Positions 32,772-40,935 of a stretch of 48,634 nt of DNA are shown here, one piece after another. A program made the translations under genes and the position numbers. The first letter of the stretch is position 1, and every line of letters starts with the position of its first letter. Source of the DNA: Terriglobales bacterium (GTDB taxonomy: Bacteria; Acidobacteriota; Terriglobia; Terriglobales; Acidobacteriaceae). Location: assembly GCA_035454605.1 (NCBI GenBank), contig DATIGQ010000188.1, positions 1 through 48,634 of the forward strand, in the 5' to 3' direction. A model generated the notes under the pieces. The model saw only the letters and a list, made by a program, of their open reading frames with translations. It had not been told where the DNA came from and did not search any database.

Positions 32772-33817
32772 GCGGAAAGATGACAGCAGCCGTCCTCTAC
32801 GGCAAAGAGGACGTGAAGATCGAACGTGTGCCCATCCCCCATGTCGAGGAGGGCGAGCTTCTCATCAAGGTGCAGGTCGCTCTTACCTGCGGCACCGACC
32901 TGAAGGTGTATCAACGCGGCTATCATGCGCGCATGATCGTGCCTCCGGCATTGTTCGGGCATGAGCTGGCGGGCGTGGTGGAAGAGGTCGGTGGGGGCGT
33001 GAAGCACTTCTGCAAGGGCATGCGGGTGGTCGCGCTCAACTCCGCCCCCTGCCAGATGTGCTTCTATTGCTCCAAGCACCAGGAGAACCTCTGCGAGAAC
33101 CTGCTGTTCAACAACGGCGCGTACGCGGAGTACATCAAGATTCCTCGCCGCATTGTGGAGTCCAACACGCTCACCATCCCGCCCAATGTCAGTTTCGTGG
33201 AAGCGGCGATGGTCGAGCCTCTGGCCTGTGTGTTGCGCGGGTTGCATGAGACCGGGGTCGAAATCGGCGACACCGTGGCCGTCATCGGGGGCGGTCCTAT
33301 TGGCCTGATGTTCGTGCAGGTGGCCAAGCTCACCGGTTGCAACGTCATCGCCGTCGTGAAGCGCGATTCCCAGGTGCAGGCAGCCAAACGTTTTGGCGCC
33401 GATGAGACCATTCAGGTCACTTCCGTGGCCGATCCGGTGGAAGCGGTGCGCGCCCTCAGCCCGGATCGCCGTGGCGCGGACGTGGTCATCGAGGCCGTGG
33501 GACGTCCGCAGGCGTGGGAGTGGGCTGTGGACATGGTACGGAAGGGCGGCACCGTGAATTTCTTCGGTGGCTGCGCTTCCGGCACCAAGGTGCAGCTCGA
33601 CACCAACCGGCTGCACTATGCCGAAGTCACGCTCAAGGCCACGTTCCATCACACGCCCGAGGCCGTGCGCCGCGCTTTCGCTCTCATCACCGAGAAGAAG
33701 ATCAAGAGCAGCGACTACGTCACCAGCGAAGCGCCGCTCTCGCGTCTGCATCAGGTGTTGCGGCACATGCTCAACCGCAACGGTGATATCAAGACCGCGA
33801 TCATCCCCGGACACTAG
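32768..33817 (+). CDS. Zinc-dependent MDR alcohol/polyol dehydrogenase 2 in the hopanoid cluster
   Basis: The protein has 349 residues and is a diverged paralogue of the preceding gene. Catalytic zinc ligands are Cys41 (CGTD) and His65/Glu66 (FGHELAG). The structural site is Cys95, Cys98, Cys101 and Cys109. The nucleotide motif is VAVIGGGPIGL. The TTG at 32768 was chosen because AAGGAA (32755-32760) lies 7 nt upstream and the start overlaps the previous stop (TTGA); ATG 32780 is the alternative. The two genes must be translated together, which suggests a heteromeric enzyme or consecutive reactions. The substrate is unknown. Confidence 0.87.
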   Translation: MSGKMTAAVLYGKEDVKIERVPIPHVEEGELLIKVQVALTCGTDLKVYQRGYHARMIVPPALFGHELAGVVEEVGGGVKHFCKGMRVVALNSAPCQMCFYCSKHQENLCENLLFNNGAYAEYIKIPRRIVESNTLTIPPNVSFVEAAMVEPLACVLRGLHETGVEIGDTVAVIGGGPIGLMFVQVAKLTGCNVIAVVKRDSQVQAAKRFGADETIQVTSVADPVEAVRALSPDRRGADVVIEAVGRPQAWEWAVDMVRKGGTVNFFGGCASGTKVQLDTNRLHYAEVTLKATFHHTPEAVRRAFALITEKKIKSSDYVTSEAPLSRLHQVLRHMLNRNGDIKTAIIPGH

Positions 33818-33849
33818 CGGGCCGCCGGCTGCTTGCGGAGACTAAATCG

Positions 33850-34806
33850 ATGTCCTCCACCGCCAGTTCCAGTCCCGGCCGGGTGGCGGGGGTCCTTCCC
33901 GCCTCCGCACGCGGCTGGGCTGCGTTGCCGGCAGAGTACGCGATCCCGCAGCATACCCCCTCGCTCGACGAAGCCCGTGCCTACTGTCGGCGTCTGGCCC
34001 GCTCCCACTACGAGAACTTTCACGTCGCTACCTGGTTCCTGCCGGAGCGCCTGCGGCCACATTTCTATAGCGTCTACGCCTACTGCCGCATCTCCGACGA
34101 CTTGGGTGATGAGGTCGGTGACCCCGAGGCCGCGCTCCAGCTACTCGACGAGTGGGAGGCCGAGCTCGACGCCTGCTACGCCGGCGCGCCCCGCCATCCT
34201 GTGTTCGTGGCCCTGGCGGAAACGGTGCGGGCCTGCGACATTCCTCGCCAGCCCTTCGCCGACCTGCTCAAGGCTTTTCGTCAGGACCAGACGGTGGCGC
34301 GCTATGCCACCTTCGAGGAACTGCTGGGTTATTGCCGCTATTCGGCGAATCCCGTAGGCCGCCTGGTGTTGTTCGTCTGCGGCTACCGCGACCCGGAGCG
34401 CCAGCAGCTTTCCGATTTCACCTGCACCGCCCTGCAGCTTGCCAACTTCTGGCAGGACGTAACCGTGGACTACGCCAAGGGGCGCATCTACCTGCCCGGC
34501 GAGGACATGGTTCGCTTCGGCGTGAGCGAGGGGGACCTCTGCCTTCATCGCCCCACGCCTGCCTTCCTGGACCTGATGCGCTTCCAAGTGGAGCGGGCCC
34601 GCCAGTGGTTCGCGCGGGGCCTGCCTTTGGCCGGGACGGTGGACCGCGATCTCGCGCTCGACGTCGAGCTCTTTACCCGCGGCGGCCAGGAGATCCTGGA
34701 TGCCATCAAGCGCCGGGGTTACGACGTGCTGAGCGCCCGCCCCGTGATCTCCCGTCCACGCAAGCTCAAGCTCCTGATGCAGGCGGCGGTGAGGAAGCTG
34801 CGATGA
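33850..34806 (+). CDS. hpnC: Hydroxysqualene synthase HpnC
   Basis: The protein has 318 residues of the squalene/phytoene synthase family. The first Asp-rich motif is SDDLGDE (YCRISDDLGDEV) and the second is NFWQDVTVDYAKGRIYLP. The substitution pattern NFWQDV distinguishes HpnC from HpnD. HpnC converts presqualene diphosphate to hydroxysqualene. The ATG at 33850 has GGAG 9 nt upstream. The first ~35 residues are Ser/Ala/Pro-rich. The stop overlaps the hpnD start (ATGA). Confidence 0.93.
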   Translation: MSSTASSSPGRVAGVLPASARGWAALPAEYAIPQHTPSLDEARAYCRRLARSHYENFHVATWFLPERLRPHFYSVYAYCRISDDLGDEVGDPEAALQLLDEWEAELDACYAGAPRHPVFVALAETVRACDIPRQPFADLLKAFRQDQTVARYATFEELLGYCRYSANPVGRLVLFVCGYRDPERQQLSDFTCTALQLANFWQDVTVDYAKGRIYLPGEDMVRFGVSEGDLCLHRPTPAFLDLMRFQVERARQWFARGLPLAGTVDRDLALDVELFTRGGQEILDAIKRRGYDVLSARPVISRPRKLKLLMQAAVRKLR

Positions 34807-35705
34807 GCGGCCAACTCGTGCACGCCTACGCCGTGTGCCGCGGCATCACCCGTTCGGCCGCGCGCAATTTCTATTTCGCGTTCCTGGTACTGCCACGCGA
34901 GAAGCGGGACGCGCTCGCCGCCGTCTACGCTTTCATGCGTCGCGCCGACGATATCGCCGACCACCCGGCACTTTCTCCGGCAGAGAAGCGCGCCCGCCTG
35001 GAGGAATGGCGTGAGCACATGCACCACGTGGCCGAGGGCCACTCCACCGACGACCCCGTGCTGTTCGCCCTGGGCGACGCTCAGCTGCGCTTTCAGATCC
35101 CGGTGGAGCTGCTCGACCAGCTCATCACCGGCACCGAGATGGATATTGGGGAAGCGACCCCGGCTGCCGGAGCACCCACTATCCGCTATCAGTCCTTCGA
35201 CGATCTCTCCCGCTACTGCTACCACGTCGCTTCGGTCGTGGGCCTGGTCACCATCCGCATTTTCGGGTACCGCGATCCGGCTGCCGAACCGCTCGCGGTG
35301 CGCACCGGCATGGCCTTCCAGCTCACCAACATCCTGCGCGACGTGCGCGAGGACGCCGCCCTGGGCCGCATCTACCTGCCGGTGGAGGACCTGGCCCGCT
35401 TCGGCTGTTCGCCCGAAGAGCTGGCCGCAGGGGTCAACAACGGCTTCGATCCGGCGCGCCTCAAACCTGTGCTCGAATTCGAGGCCGGCCGCGCTCGCGA
35501 GCTTTATGCCGCCGCCGACGAACTGCTTCCGCTGATCGACGAGGACAGTCAGCCCGCGCTCTGGGTCTTGGTCAGCATCTATCGCCGCCTGCTGGAGAAG
35601 ATGGCGCAGCGTAACTTCGATGTCTTCCGCCAGCGGGTGGGGCTCTCGTTTGCCGAAAAATTGGGTGTGCTCACGCGGGGATTCCTGCGTCGCCTCACCG
35701 GATGA
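34803..35705 (+). CDS. hpnD: Presqualene diphosphate synthase HpnD
   Basis: The protein has 300 residues of the squalene/phytoene synthase family. Asp-rich motifs are RRADDIADH and TNILRDVREDAALGRIYLP. HpnD condenses two farnesyl diphosphates to presqualene diphosphate. The start at 34803 overlaps the hpnC stop. The long open frame upstream (from 34152) is only the alternative frame of hpnC. The stop overlaps the hpnE start. Confidence 0.94.
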   Translation: MSGQLVHAYAVCRGITRSAARNFYFAFLVLPREKRDALAAVYAFMRRADDIADHPALSPAEKRARLEEWREHMHHVAEGHSTDDPVLFALGDAQLRFQIPVELLDQLITGTEMDIGEATPAAGAPTIRYQSFDDLSRYCYHVASVVGLVTIRIFGYRDPAAEPLAVRTGMAFQLTNILRDVREDAALGRIYLPVEDLARFGCSPEELAAGVNNGFDPARLKPVLEFEAGRARELYAAADELLPLIDEDSQPALWVLVSIYRRLLEKMAQRNFDVFRQRVGLSFAEKLGVLTRGFLRRLTG

Positions 35706-37096
35706 CCACTTCCGCCAGGACTGTGGCCGTAGTCGGGGGCGGCCTCGCGGGCCTCTCCGCCGCCTGTGCCCTGGCTGACGTCGGGTTCCGCGTCAGCCTC
35801 CTCGAGCGCCGTCCGTATCTCGGCGGCCGCGCCTCTTCCTACGAGCATCCGGGCACCGGCGAAGTAGTGGATAACTGCCAGCACGTGGTGCTCGCCTGCT
35901 GTACCAACCTCCTCGATTTCTACCGACGCACCGGCGTCGAGCAGAAGATTCGCTGGTACGACCGGCTCACTTTCCTGGAGCCCGGCGGACGCCAAACCGT
36001 GCTCGGGCCTTCGTGGCTGCCGGCTCCCTTGCACGCGGTGCCGTCGTTTCTGAGCGCCGCCTCGCTCGGCCTGGCAGACAAGCTGGCCATCGGCCGCGCC
36101 ATGTTGCACTTCCTGTCCTCGGTTCCCCCTGATTCCGGCGAGCCCTTTCTCGGCTGGCTGCGGCGCCATGGACAGACACAGCGCGCCATCGACCGCTTCT
36201 GGAAGGTCGTCCTGGTCAGCGCGCTCAACGAAGACCTGGACCGCATGTGCGTCCCTTACGCGGCGCAGGTGTTTCGCGAGTCGTTCCTCAAGTCGGCGGC
36301 GGCGGGACAGATGGGTGTGCCCACCGCGCCACTGACCGAACTCTACGCGGCCGGAATCGCGTATCTGGAGGCGCGAGGCGGGCAGGTGCGCCTGCGCTCG
36401 ACCGCGGAGTCATTCGAGCCGCAGGCCGATAGCGTTTTGCTGCGGTCTTCGGTGGGCGACTTGCGCACCGATTTCGCCGTGCTGGCAGTGCCCTTCGACG
36501 TGGCGGCGCGCCTGCTGCCGGCGCAGCCTGAGGCCGAGCCCCTGCGCGCGCAGCTCGGGCGCTTTGAGACCTCGCCCATCACCGGCATCCACCTTTGGTT
36601 CGACCGCGAGGTCACCGACCTCGACCACGCCGTGCTGCTCGATCGCACCATCCAGTGGATGTTCCACAAGTCGCGCATCCTCGAGCGCCGCGCCGGGGAA
36701 GGGAACGGTAGCTACCTGGAACTGGTCGTCAGCTCATCGAAGTCGCTGGTGGAAAAGCCGCGCAACGAGATCCTGGAACTGGCCCTCGCTGAGCTGAAGG
36801 AGTTTTTTCCCAAAGCCGCGGAGGCGCGCCTCGTGAAGTCCACGGTCATCAAGGAAGTGCATGCGACGTACTCCGCGCTGCCCGGTTCGGACGACTATCG
36901 CCCTGGAGCGGCGACCGTGTGGCCGCGCGTCTTCCTGGCCGGCGACTGGACCGCCACCGGCTGGCCCGCCACCATGGAAGGCGCAGTGCGCAGCGGCTAC
37001 CGCGCCGCGGAAGAAGTCGCGCGCGCAGCCGGGCAGCCAGCGCGCCTCTTGGTGCCCGACCTTCCGCCGACGGGCTTCATGCGACTGTTCGGCTAG
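35702..37096 (+). CDS. hpnE: Squalene-associated FAD-dependent desaturase HpnE
   Basis: The protein has 464 residues. The FAD-binding motif AVVGGGLAGLSAACALA is at the N-terminus, followed by LLERRPYLGGRASSYEHPGTG. The C-terminal FAD motif is FLAGDWTATGWPATMEGAVRSG. HpnE reduces hydroxysqualene to squalene, completing the route from farnesyl diphosphate. It starts inside the hpnD stop (ATGA) and is the last gene of the series. It converges on the tolC-like gene with only 2 nt between the stops; no terminator is visible. Confidence 0.94.
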   Translation: MTTSARTVAVVGGGLAGLSAACALADVGFRVSLLERRPYLGGRASSYEHPGTGEVVDNCQHVVLACCTNLLDFYRRTGVEQKIRWYDRLTFLEPGGRQTVLGPSWLPAPLHAVPSFLSAASLGLADKLAIGRAMLHFLSSVPPDSGEPFLGWLRRHGQTQRAIDRFWKVVLVSALNEDLDRMCVPYAAQVFRESFLKSAAAGQMGVPTAPLTELYAAGIAYLEARGGQVRLRSTAESFEPQADSVLLRSSVGDLRTDFAVLAVPFDVAARLLPAQPEAEPLRAQLGRFETSPITGIHLWFDREVTDLDHAVLLDRTIQWMFHKSRILERRAGEGNGSYLELVVSSSKSLVEKPRNEILELALAELKEFFPKAAEARLVKSTVIKEVHATYSALPGSDDYRPGAATVWPRVFLAGDWTATGWPATMEGAVRSGYRAAEEVARAAGQPARLLVPDLPPTGFMRLFG

Positions 37097-37098
37097 AC

Positions 37099-38385
37099 CT
37101 ACTTGGTCGCCCAGGCCTCCAACTGGCCCGTGGTCTTGAGCAACTCAAGCTGTGCCTTCTCCAGCGCGAAGCTGGCGTCGAGGAAGGCGCGGTAGCGTTC
37201 AGCCTCGCTGAGCCGGGCATTCTGCTCGTCGCGCAGGGAAGCGGTGCCGGCCTCGATGCGTCCCTGTACGGCGTCCACTTCGGAGCGCGCCAACTGGTAC
37301 TCCAGCCGCGCCACTTCCTGGGCCGCAGCCGCTTCGCGGACCGCGCGCTGCAGGCGCAGAGCCTCGCTCGACACCTGCTGGCGCACGCCCTCGGCCCGCT
37401 TTTGCGCCATCACCGATTCTGAATCCGCCGCCTCGGCCCTCGCCCGCTGCGTGAAATCGAGGAAAGGGAAGCGGATGGAGACGCCGAAGGTGCCGTTGTG
37501 CCGCTGAAATCGGTTGAAGAAGTCGTCGTAATTGTTGAAGCGTGCCAGCATGGCGTACTGGGCCACCAGGTTGAAGCTGGGATACAGCGCCCGGCGTTCC
37601 CCCCTGGCGCGGAATTGCTGGGCCGCGGCCTGTTCGTCCGCGATCTTCACCAGCGGATTGTTTTCCAGTGCTCGCCCGGTCAGGTTTTCTTCCTGGTGCA
37701 CTTCCGGAAGATTGGGGACGGATTCGGCGTCGGTCTCCAGAGCATCCGGGGGCAGCCCGGTGAGTTGGCTCAAGCGCAAACGGAGCACATCGATGGCTCC
37801 CTGCGCTTCAGCCAGGCGCATGCGCACGCGCGCGGTGGCCAGCTTCGCCCGCGTGCGTTCCACTTCGCTATCCACGCCCACGGCGACACGTTCCCCGGTG
37901 ATCTGCTCGATGCGCTCGGCCGCTTTTTCCTGCTGCCGCAGCGTAGCCAGTTCGCTGCTCAGCTTGTCCAGTTCCAGGTAGACCAGGGCTGTCTCCAACA
38001 GCACCTCGTTCTTGCGGTCCTCGTTCTTGCGGCTGGCCGCGGACCACTCGCTCTTGGCGGCGCGCACGAATTCTCTTTGGGCGGCGTTGTAGAGAAACTG
38101 GGAGGAAACCACCCGGAGAATGGAAGGCGCGGACCCTTCGACGCTCAGGGGAAAGCCGGAGGTCGCTGCCAGCCCCGAGCCCACCACCAGCTGGGGCAGG
38201 TAGACGTTGCGCGTGGCCAGGTACTCGTGTTCGGCGCGGACCTGATCGGCGTTGGCGATGGCCATGGTGCCGCTGTTGCGCACCGCCAACTCCAGCGCTC
38301 GCCGAAAGGGAACCGGCTCGGCCAAAGCAGGATTCGCGAAGAACGCCAGCCAGAGGATCAGGCCAAATCGTTTCAGCTCTCGCAT
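37099..38385 (-). CDS. TolC-like outer-membrane efflux channel
   Basis: The protein has 428 residues, the usual size for the outer membrane efflux protein family. A signal peptide (LILWLAFFANPALA) is followed by two repeats of long coiled-coil hairpins. Heptad-rich segments include LVYLELDKLSSELATLRQQEKAAERI, split over about 135-160, and LRLQRAVREAAAAQEVARLEYQLARSEV near 325. It would form the exit duct of a tripartite pump. The partner adaptor gene is 1.1 kb upstream (39513-40733); no pump gene is in the window. The AGGTGA ribosome-binding site is close to the ATG. Confidence 0.88.
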   Translation of the reverse strand: MRELKRFGLILWLAFFANPALAEPVPFRRALELAVRNSGTMAIANADQVRAEHEYLATRNVYLPQLVVGSGLAATSGFPLSVEGSAPSILRVVSSQFLYNAAQREFVRAAKSEWSAASRKNEDRKNEVLLETALVYLELDKLSSELATLRQQEKAAERIEQITGERVAVGVDSEVERTRAKLATARVRMRLAEAQGAIDVLRLRLSQLTGLPPDALETDAESVPNLPEVHQEENLTGRALENNPLVKIADEQAAAQQFRARGERRALYPSFNLVAQYAMLARFNNYDDFFNRFQRHNGTFGVSIRFPFLDFTQRARAEAADSESVMAQKRAEGVRQQVSSEALRLQRAVREAAAAQEVARLEYQLARSEVDAVQGRIEAGTASLRDEQNARLSEAERYRAFLDASFALEKAQLELLKTTGQLEAWATK

Positions 38386-38426
38386 AGATCACCTTGGAAT
38401 CTGCAGGATTTCGTGGACAGGGATGG

Positions 38427-38432
38427 ATTGTA
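38427..38432 (-). promoter_or_regulatory. -10 element of the tolC-like gene
   Basis: TACAAT on the minus strand, about 41 nt before the start codon. The -35 is poor at 16-18 nt. The placement leaves room for a normal leader with the AGGTGA ribosome-binding site. Confidence 0.45.
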
Positions 38433-38520
38433 AACGACACCCGCGGACACCGGAGGAAACCGTGACGACGAGGCCTGCCTTTGAGCGGTTGACGCGTTGC
38501 GCAGCAGCAGGCGCCAGGCC

Positions 38521-38892
38521 CTAGTCCAGCGGCGCCAGCAGACTAGGCATGCCATATGCGCGCGCGACTTTCTCGCAGAGGTCACCGGCCTCGTCACCGG
38601 GCTCCACGTCGACCCCGGCATTCAGGAGCCGGGTCAAAATCTCGGCCGGAACGGCATGACCGCGGCCCGGATGAGGGAGGATCTCAACACCTGGAACTTC
38701 TTCGATCTGCAGCCGAAGATTGTCCTCGACCAGGTCCGCAACGCAGAACCAGGAGCCGTCTCTCAGGAGTACGGCTTGGTAGCGTACCCGCCGTGAGAGC
38801 AGTTCGACCGCATCGGACGGTCCCAGGAGAATCACGATATGCACTCTCGATGGTTTCGTGCAGGTCGCCCGGTCTCGTGCAATGCTCGACAC
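38521..38892 (-). CDS. Hypothetical protein, divergent from an XRE regulator
   Basis: The frame has 123 residues from a GTG at 38892; a GTG at 38844 is an equally possible start. It has no signal peptide or membrane helix. The core reads as a mixed alpha/beta domain: HIVILLGPSDAVELLSRRVR, YQAVLLRDGSWFCVADLVEDN and LRLQIEEVPGVEILPH. A helical end follows (AEILTRLLNAGVDVEPGDEAGDLCEKVARAYG, split). I do not recognise the family. It is transcribed away from the HTH gene across a ~100-bp gap with AT-rich sequence, the usual arrangement of a regulator and its target. Confidence 0.55.
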   Translation of the reverse strand: MSSIARDRATCTKPSRVHIVILLGPSDAVELLSRRVRYQAVLLRDGSWFCVADLVEDNLRLQIEEVPGVEILPHPGRGHAVPAEILTRLLNAGVDVEPGDEAGDLCEKVARAYGMPSLLAPLD

Positions 38893-38971
38893 GAAACAAC
38901 AGATTGCGCGGGGCGCGTATCGGTCGAGCGCCGTGTTATGGTGGCGCGACAGCGAGCGGACTGCATAACGT

Positions 38972-38997
38972 TAGAGTTTAGTCTCTATAGTTATAAT
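38972..38997 (+). promoter_or_regulatory. AT-rich promoter/operator in front of the XRE gene
   Basis: TAGAG (38972-38976) and CTCTA (38983-38987) form a 5-bp inverted repeat with a 6-nt spacer. It lies just upstream of a consensus TATAAT (38992-38997). TTAGAG 15 nt upstream is a possible -35. The stretch is clearly lower in GC than its surroundings and could be the regulator's own operator. Confidence 0.4.
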
Positions 38998-39505
38998 GTC
39001 AAGAGCATCGGCGGGAATCACGCGATTGTCTGAAACCGGGTGGGGGCAAAGGATCCGGAGCCTGCGGGAGCACGTCGGGTGGAGCGGCACCCGCTTCGGC
39101 CGCTATCTGGGCGTTTCCCAGATGGCGATCTCGCGCTGGGAGCGCGGGCGCCATCCTCCACCGGCTGAGGCGTGGATAGCCTTGGGGATACTCGCCGCGG
39201 AACACGGCCGAGTGGAGGATTGCTGGTATTTCCTGGAGCAGGCCGGGTTGAGCCAGGAGGTGCTGAAGAGTCTCTTCGAAAGCGTGCCAGTGGGGGCCGG
39301 TGTGGGCAGGCGGCAGGGTGCCGCTTCGTGGTACGCCGGACCGGTGCGGAAGTCATCCCGCGTCGGCGGTCGGACTACGGATGAGGCGGCGGAGCAACTT
39401 CATGCCGCCTTGGATATCATCCTCGATCGGGCGCCCAGTACGGTCGCGGAGGCCGTAGCCGCGCAGCTTACACGTCTCGCTGGCAAGTACGGTCAGGAGA
39501 AGTGA
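38996..39505 (+). CDS. XRE-family helix-turn-helix transcriptional regulator
   Basis: The protein has about 169 residues. The HTH is near residues 18-66: RIRSLREHVGWSGTRFGRYL, then VSQMAISRWERGRHPP, which is the recognition-helix pattern of the XRE/Cro family. The C-terminal part (about 90-169) is Arg/Gly-rich then helical and unrecognised. The ATG at 38996 overlaps the TATAAT, so if that promoter is real the true start is later, possibly TTG 39026 with GGGA upstream. It sits between a tolC-like and an hlyD-like gene and may control one of them or the divergent hypothetical gene. Confidence 0.75.
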   Translation: MSRASAGITRLSETGWGQRIRSLREHVGWSGTRFGRYLGVSQMAISRWERGRHPPPAEAWIALGILAAEHGRVEDCWYFLEQAGLSQEVLKSLFESVPVGAGVGRRQGAASWYAGPVRKSSRVGGRTTDEAAEQLHAALDIILDRAPSTVAEAVAAQLTRLAGKYGQEK

Positions 39506-39512
39506 TTCAGGG

Positions 39513-40733
39513 CTAGGGCTCGACGCGCACCGGCTGGCCATCGCGCAGCACGGCGGAATCGGCGGCGCCCAGCGCTACCATCGTTTTCTCGTCGAGGCCG
39601 CGTATGATTTCAGCGTCGGTGAGGCTGGAGATGCCCACCTCGACTTCGCGCCGTTTCAGTTGTCCGCCTGCCACCTCGAACACAAAACGCTTGCCATCTT
39701 CCACGTGAACGGCCTCACGGGGCACGGTGAGTACGCCCCCGTGCTGCGCCGTGATTACCGTGACGTTGACGTTCACATTGGGTAAGAGCGTGAGGTCCTG
39801 ATTGTCCACTTCGCACACCACCTCACCCACCGTGCGCGTGCCCCGCACCACGACCGTGGAAGGCACACGGGTCACCGTCCCCTGCCAGTTGCGGCCGGGT
39901 AACGCGTCCCAGGTCAGCATCACCTTGTGGCCACGGGCCAGCCGCCCGATCTCGGGCTCGTCTACGAAGGCCCGCACCTGCACCCGGCGCAGGTCGCCCA
40001 CCTGCACCAGCAGGTCGCCGGAGTTCACATATTGGCCGGGCCGGACCGGCAGGTAGTAGACGGTGCCGTCACGCGGCGCCACCACGTTGACCTGGCGCAG
40101 GACATTCAGCGCCGCCTGGTACGCGGCCCGCGCTTCGTTCGCGCGGGCCTGGGTGCGGGCGACTTCCGGTTGCGAGAAGCGGCTACCCAGCTTCTGTTCG
40201 ACCAGCGTCACTTGGGCCTGGGCGCGCTTGGCGCGGTTCTCCGCCGCTTCCACCTCTGCCGGCGACGCGGCCTGGCGCTCCAGCAGCTTGCGCATCGCTT
40301 CCAGGTTCCGTTGCGCGTCATCGAGTTCGGCGCGCGCTTTGACCAGTTCGGATTCGTTGGTCAGCACTTCCTCGCGCGTGCCGCCCTTGCGGATGGCCGC
40401 CAGGTCGGCTTCGGCGCTGCGCAGTTGCGCCAGGGTGCGGGCCACTTCCGCGCGGGTCTCGGCGTCGTCGAGCTCGAGCAGCAAGCGTCCGCGCCGGACC
40501 GCGTCCCCCTCGTGCACCAGCACCCGCTTGACCGTAGTGGAGGCGGGAGCGTGCGCCTCGAAGTGCTCCACCGGCTCGATCTTGCCGTTGGTGGAGATGG
40601 TGCTGGTGATGTCCTTGCGGACGGGAGTCTGGGCGCGGATCGGCACCCGCGTCTGCCGCAAGGAGATGAAGGCCGCGAGCAGGACCACGGCCACGCCTGC
40701 GCCCACCATCACCTGAATTCGTTTACCGTGCAA
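39513..40733 (-). CDS. HlyD/RND-type membrane fusion (adaptor) protein
   Basis: The protein has 406 residues. An N-terminal membrane anchor (VMVGAGVAVVLLAAFISL) is followed by a biotinyl-lipoyl half (APASTTVKRVLVHEGDAVRRGRLLL). A coiled-coil hairpin covers about 95-200 (VARTLAQLRSAEADLAAI, LVKARAELDDAQRNLEAMRKLLERQ). The second lipoyl half is ARDGTVYYLPVRPGQYVNSGDL-like near 220 (APRDGTVYY), followed by beta-barrel strands. It would bridge an inner-membrane pump and a TolC channel. No pump gene is adjacent, so substrate cannot be inferred. Confidence 0.88.
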   Translation of the reverse strand: MHGKRIQVMVGAGVAVVLLAAFISLRQTRVPIRAQTPVRKDITSTISTNGKIEPVEHFEAHAPASTTVKRVLVHEGDAVRRGRLLLELDDAETRAEVARTLAQLRSAEADLAAIRKGGTREEVLTNESELVKARAELDDAQRNLEAMRKLLERQAASPAEVEAAENRAKRAQAQVTLVEQKLGSRFSQPEVARTQARANEARAAYQAALNVLRQVNVVAPRDGTVYYLPVRPGQYVNSGDLLVQVGDLRRVQVRAFVDEPEIGRLARGHKVMLTWDALPGRNWQGTVTRVPSTVVVRGTRTVGEVVCEVDNQDLTLLPNVNVNVTVITAQHGGVLTVPREAVHVEDGKRFVFEVAGGQLKRREVEVGISSLTDAEIIRGLDEKTMVALGAADSAVLRDGQPVRVEP

Positions 40734-40776
40734 TCAAAACGCTCCCGAGCGCTATGCCCAGCGGAAAGTTGTCTTA

Positions 40777-40797
40777 CCAATCAGTATAGCCAATCAG
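40777..40797. promoter_or_regulatory. Direct repeat CCAATCAG x2 overlapping a -10 of the adaptor gene
   Basis: CCAATCAG occurs at 40777-40784 and again at 40790-40797, a 13-bp period. On the minus strand TATACT (40787-40782) lies between and partly inside the repeats, about 48 nt upstream of the adaptor ATG. The arrangement looks like an operator placed on a promoter. Confidence 0.45.
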
Positions 40798-40935
40798 GGC
40801 AGTGCCGTCTGTGACCGTCCCTCGGCGCTTTGGATGCCCTCCGCAGTCGCGCGTGCCCGCCAGATTCTCACCGGCGTGCCGCCTGGAACCGAAAGCTGGT
40901 AGGCTGTGTGCTTTCCACTCGCAAGGAGCCGACCG

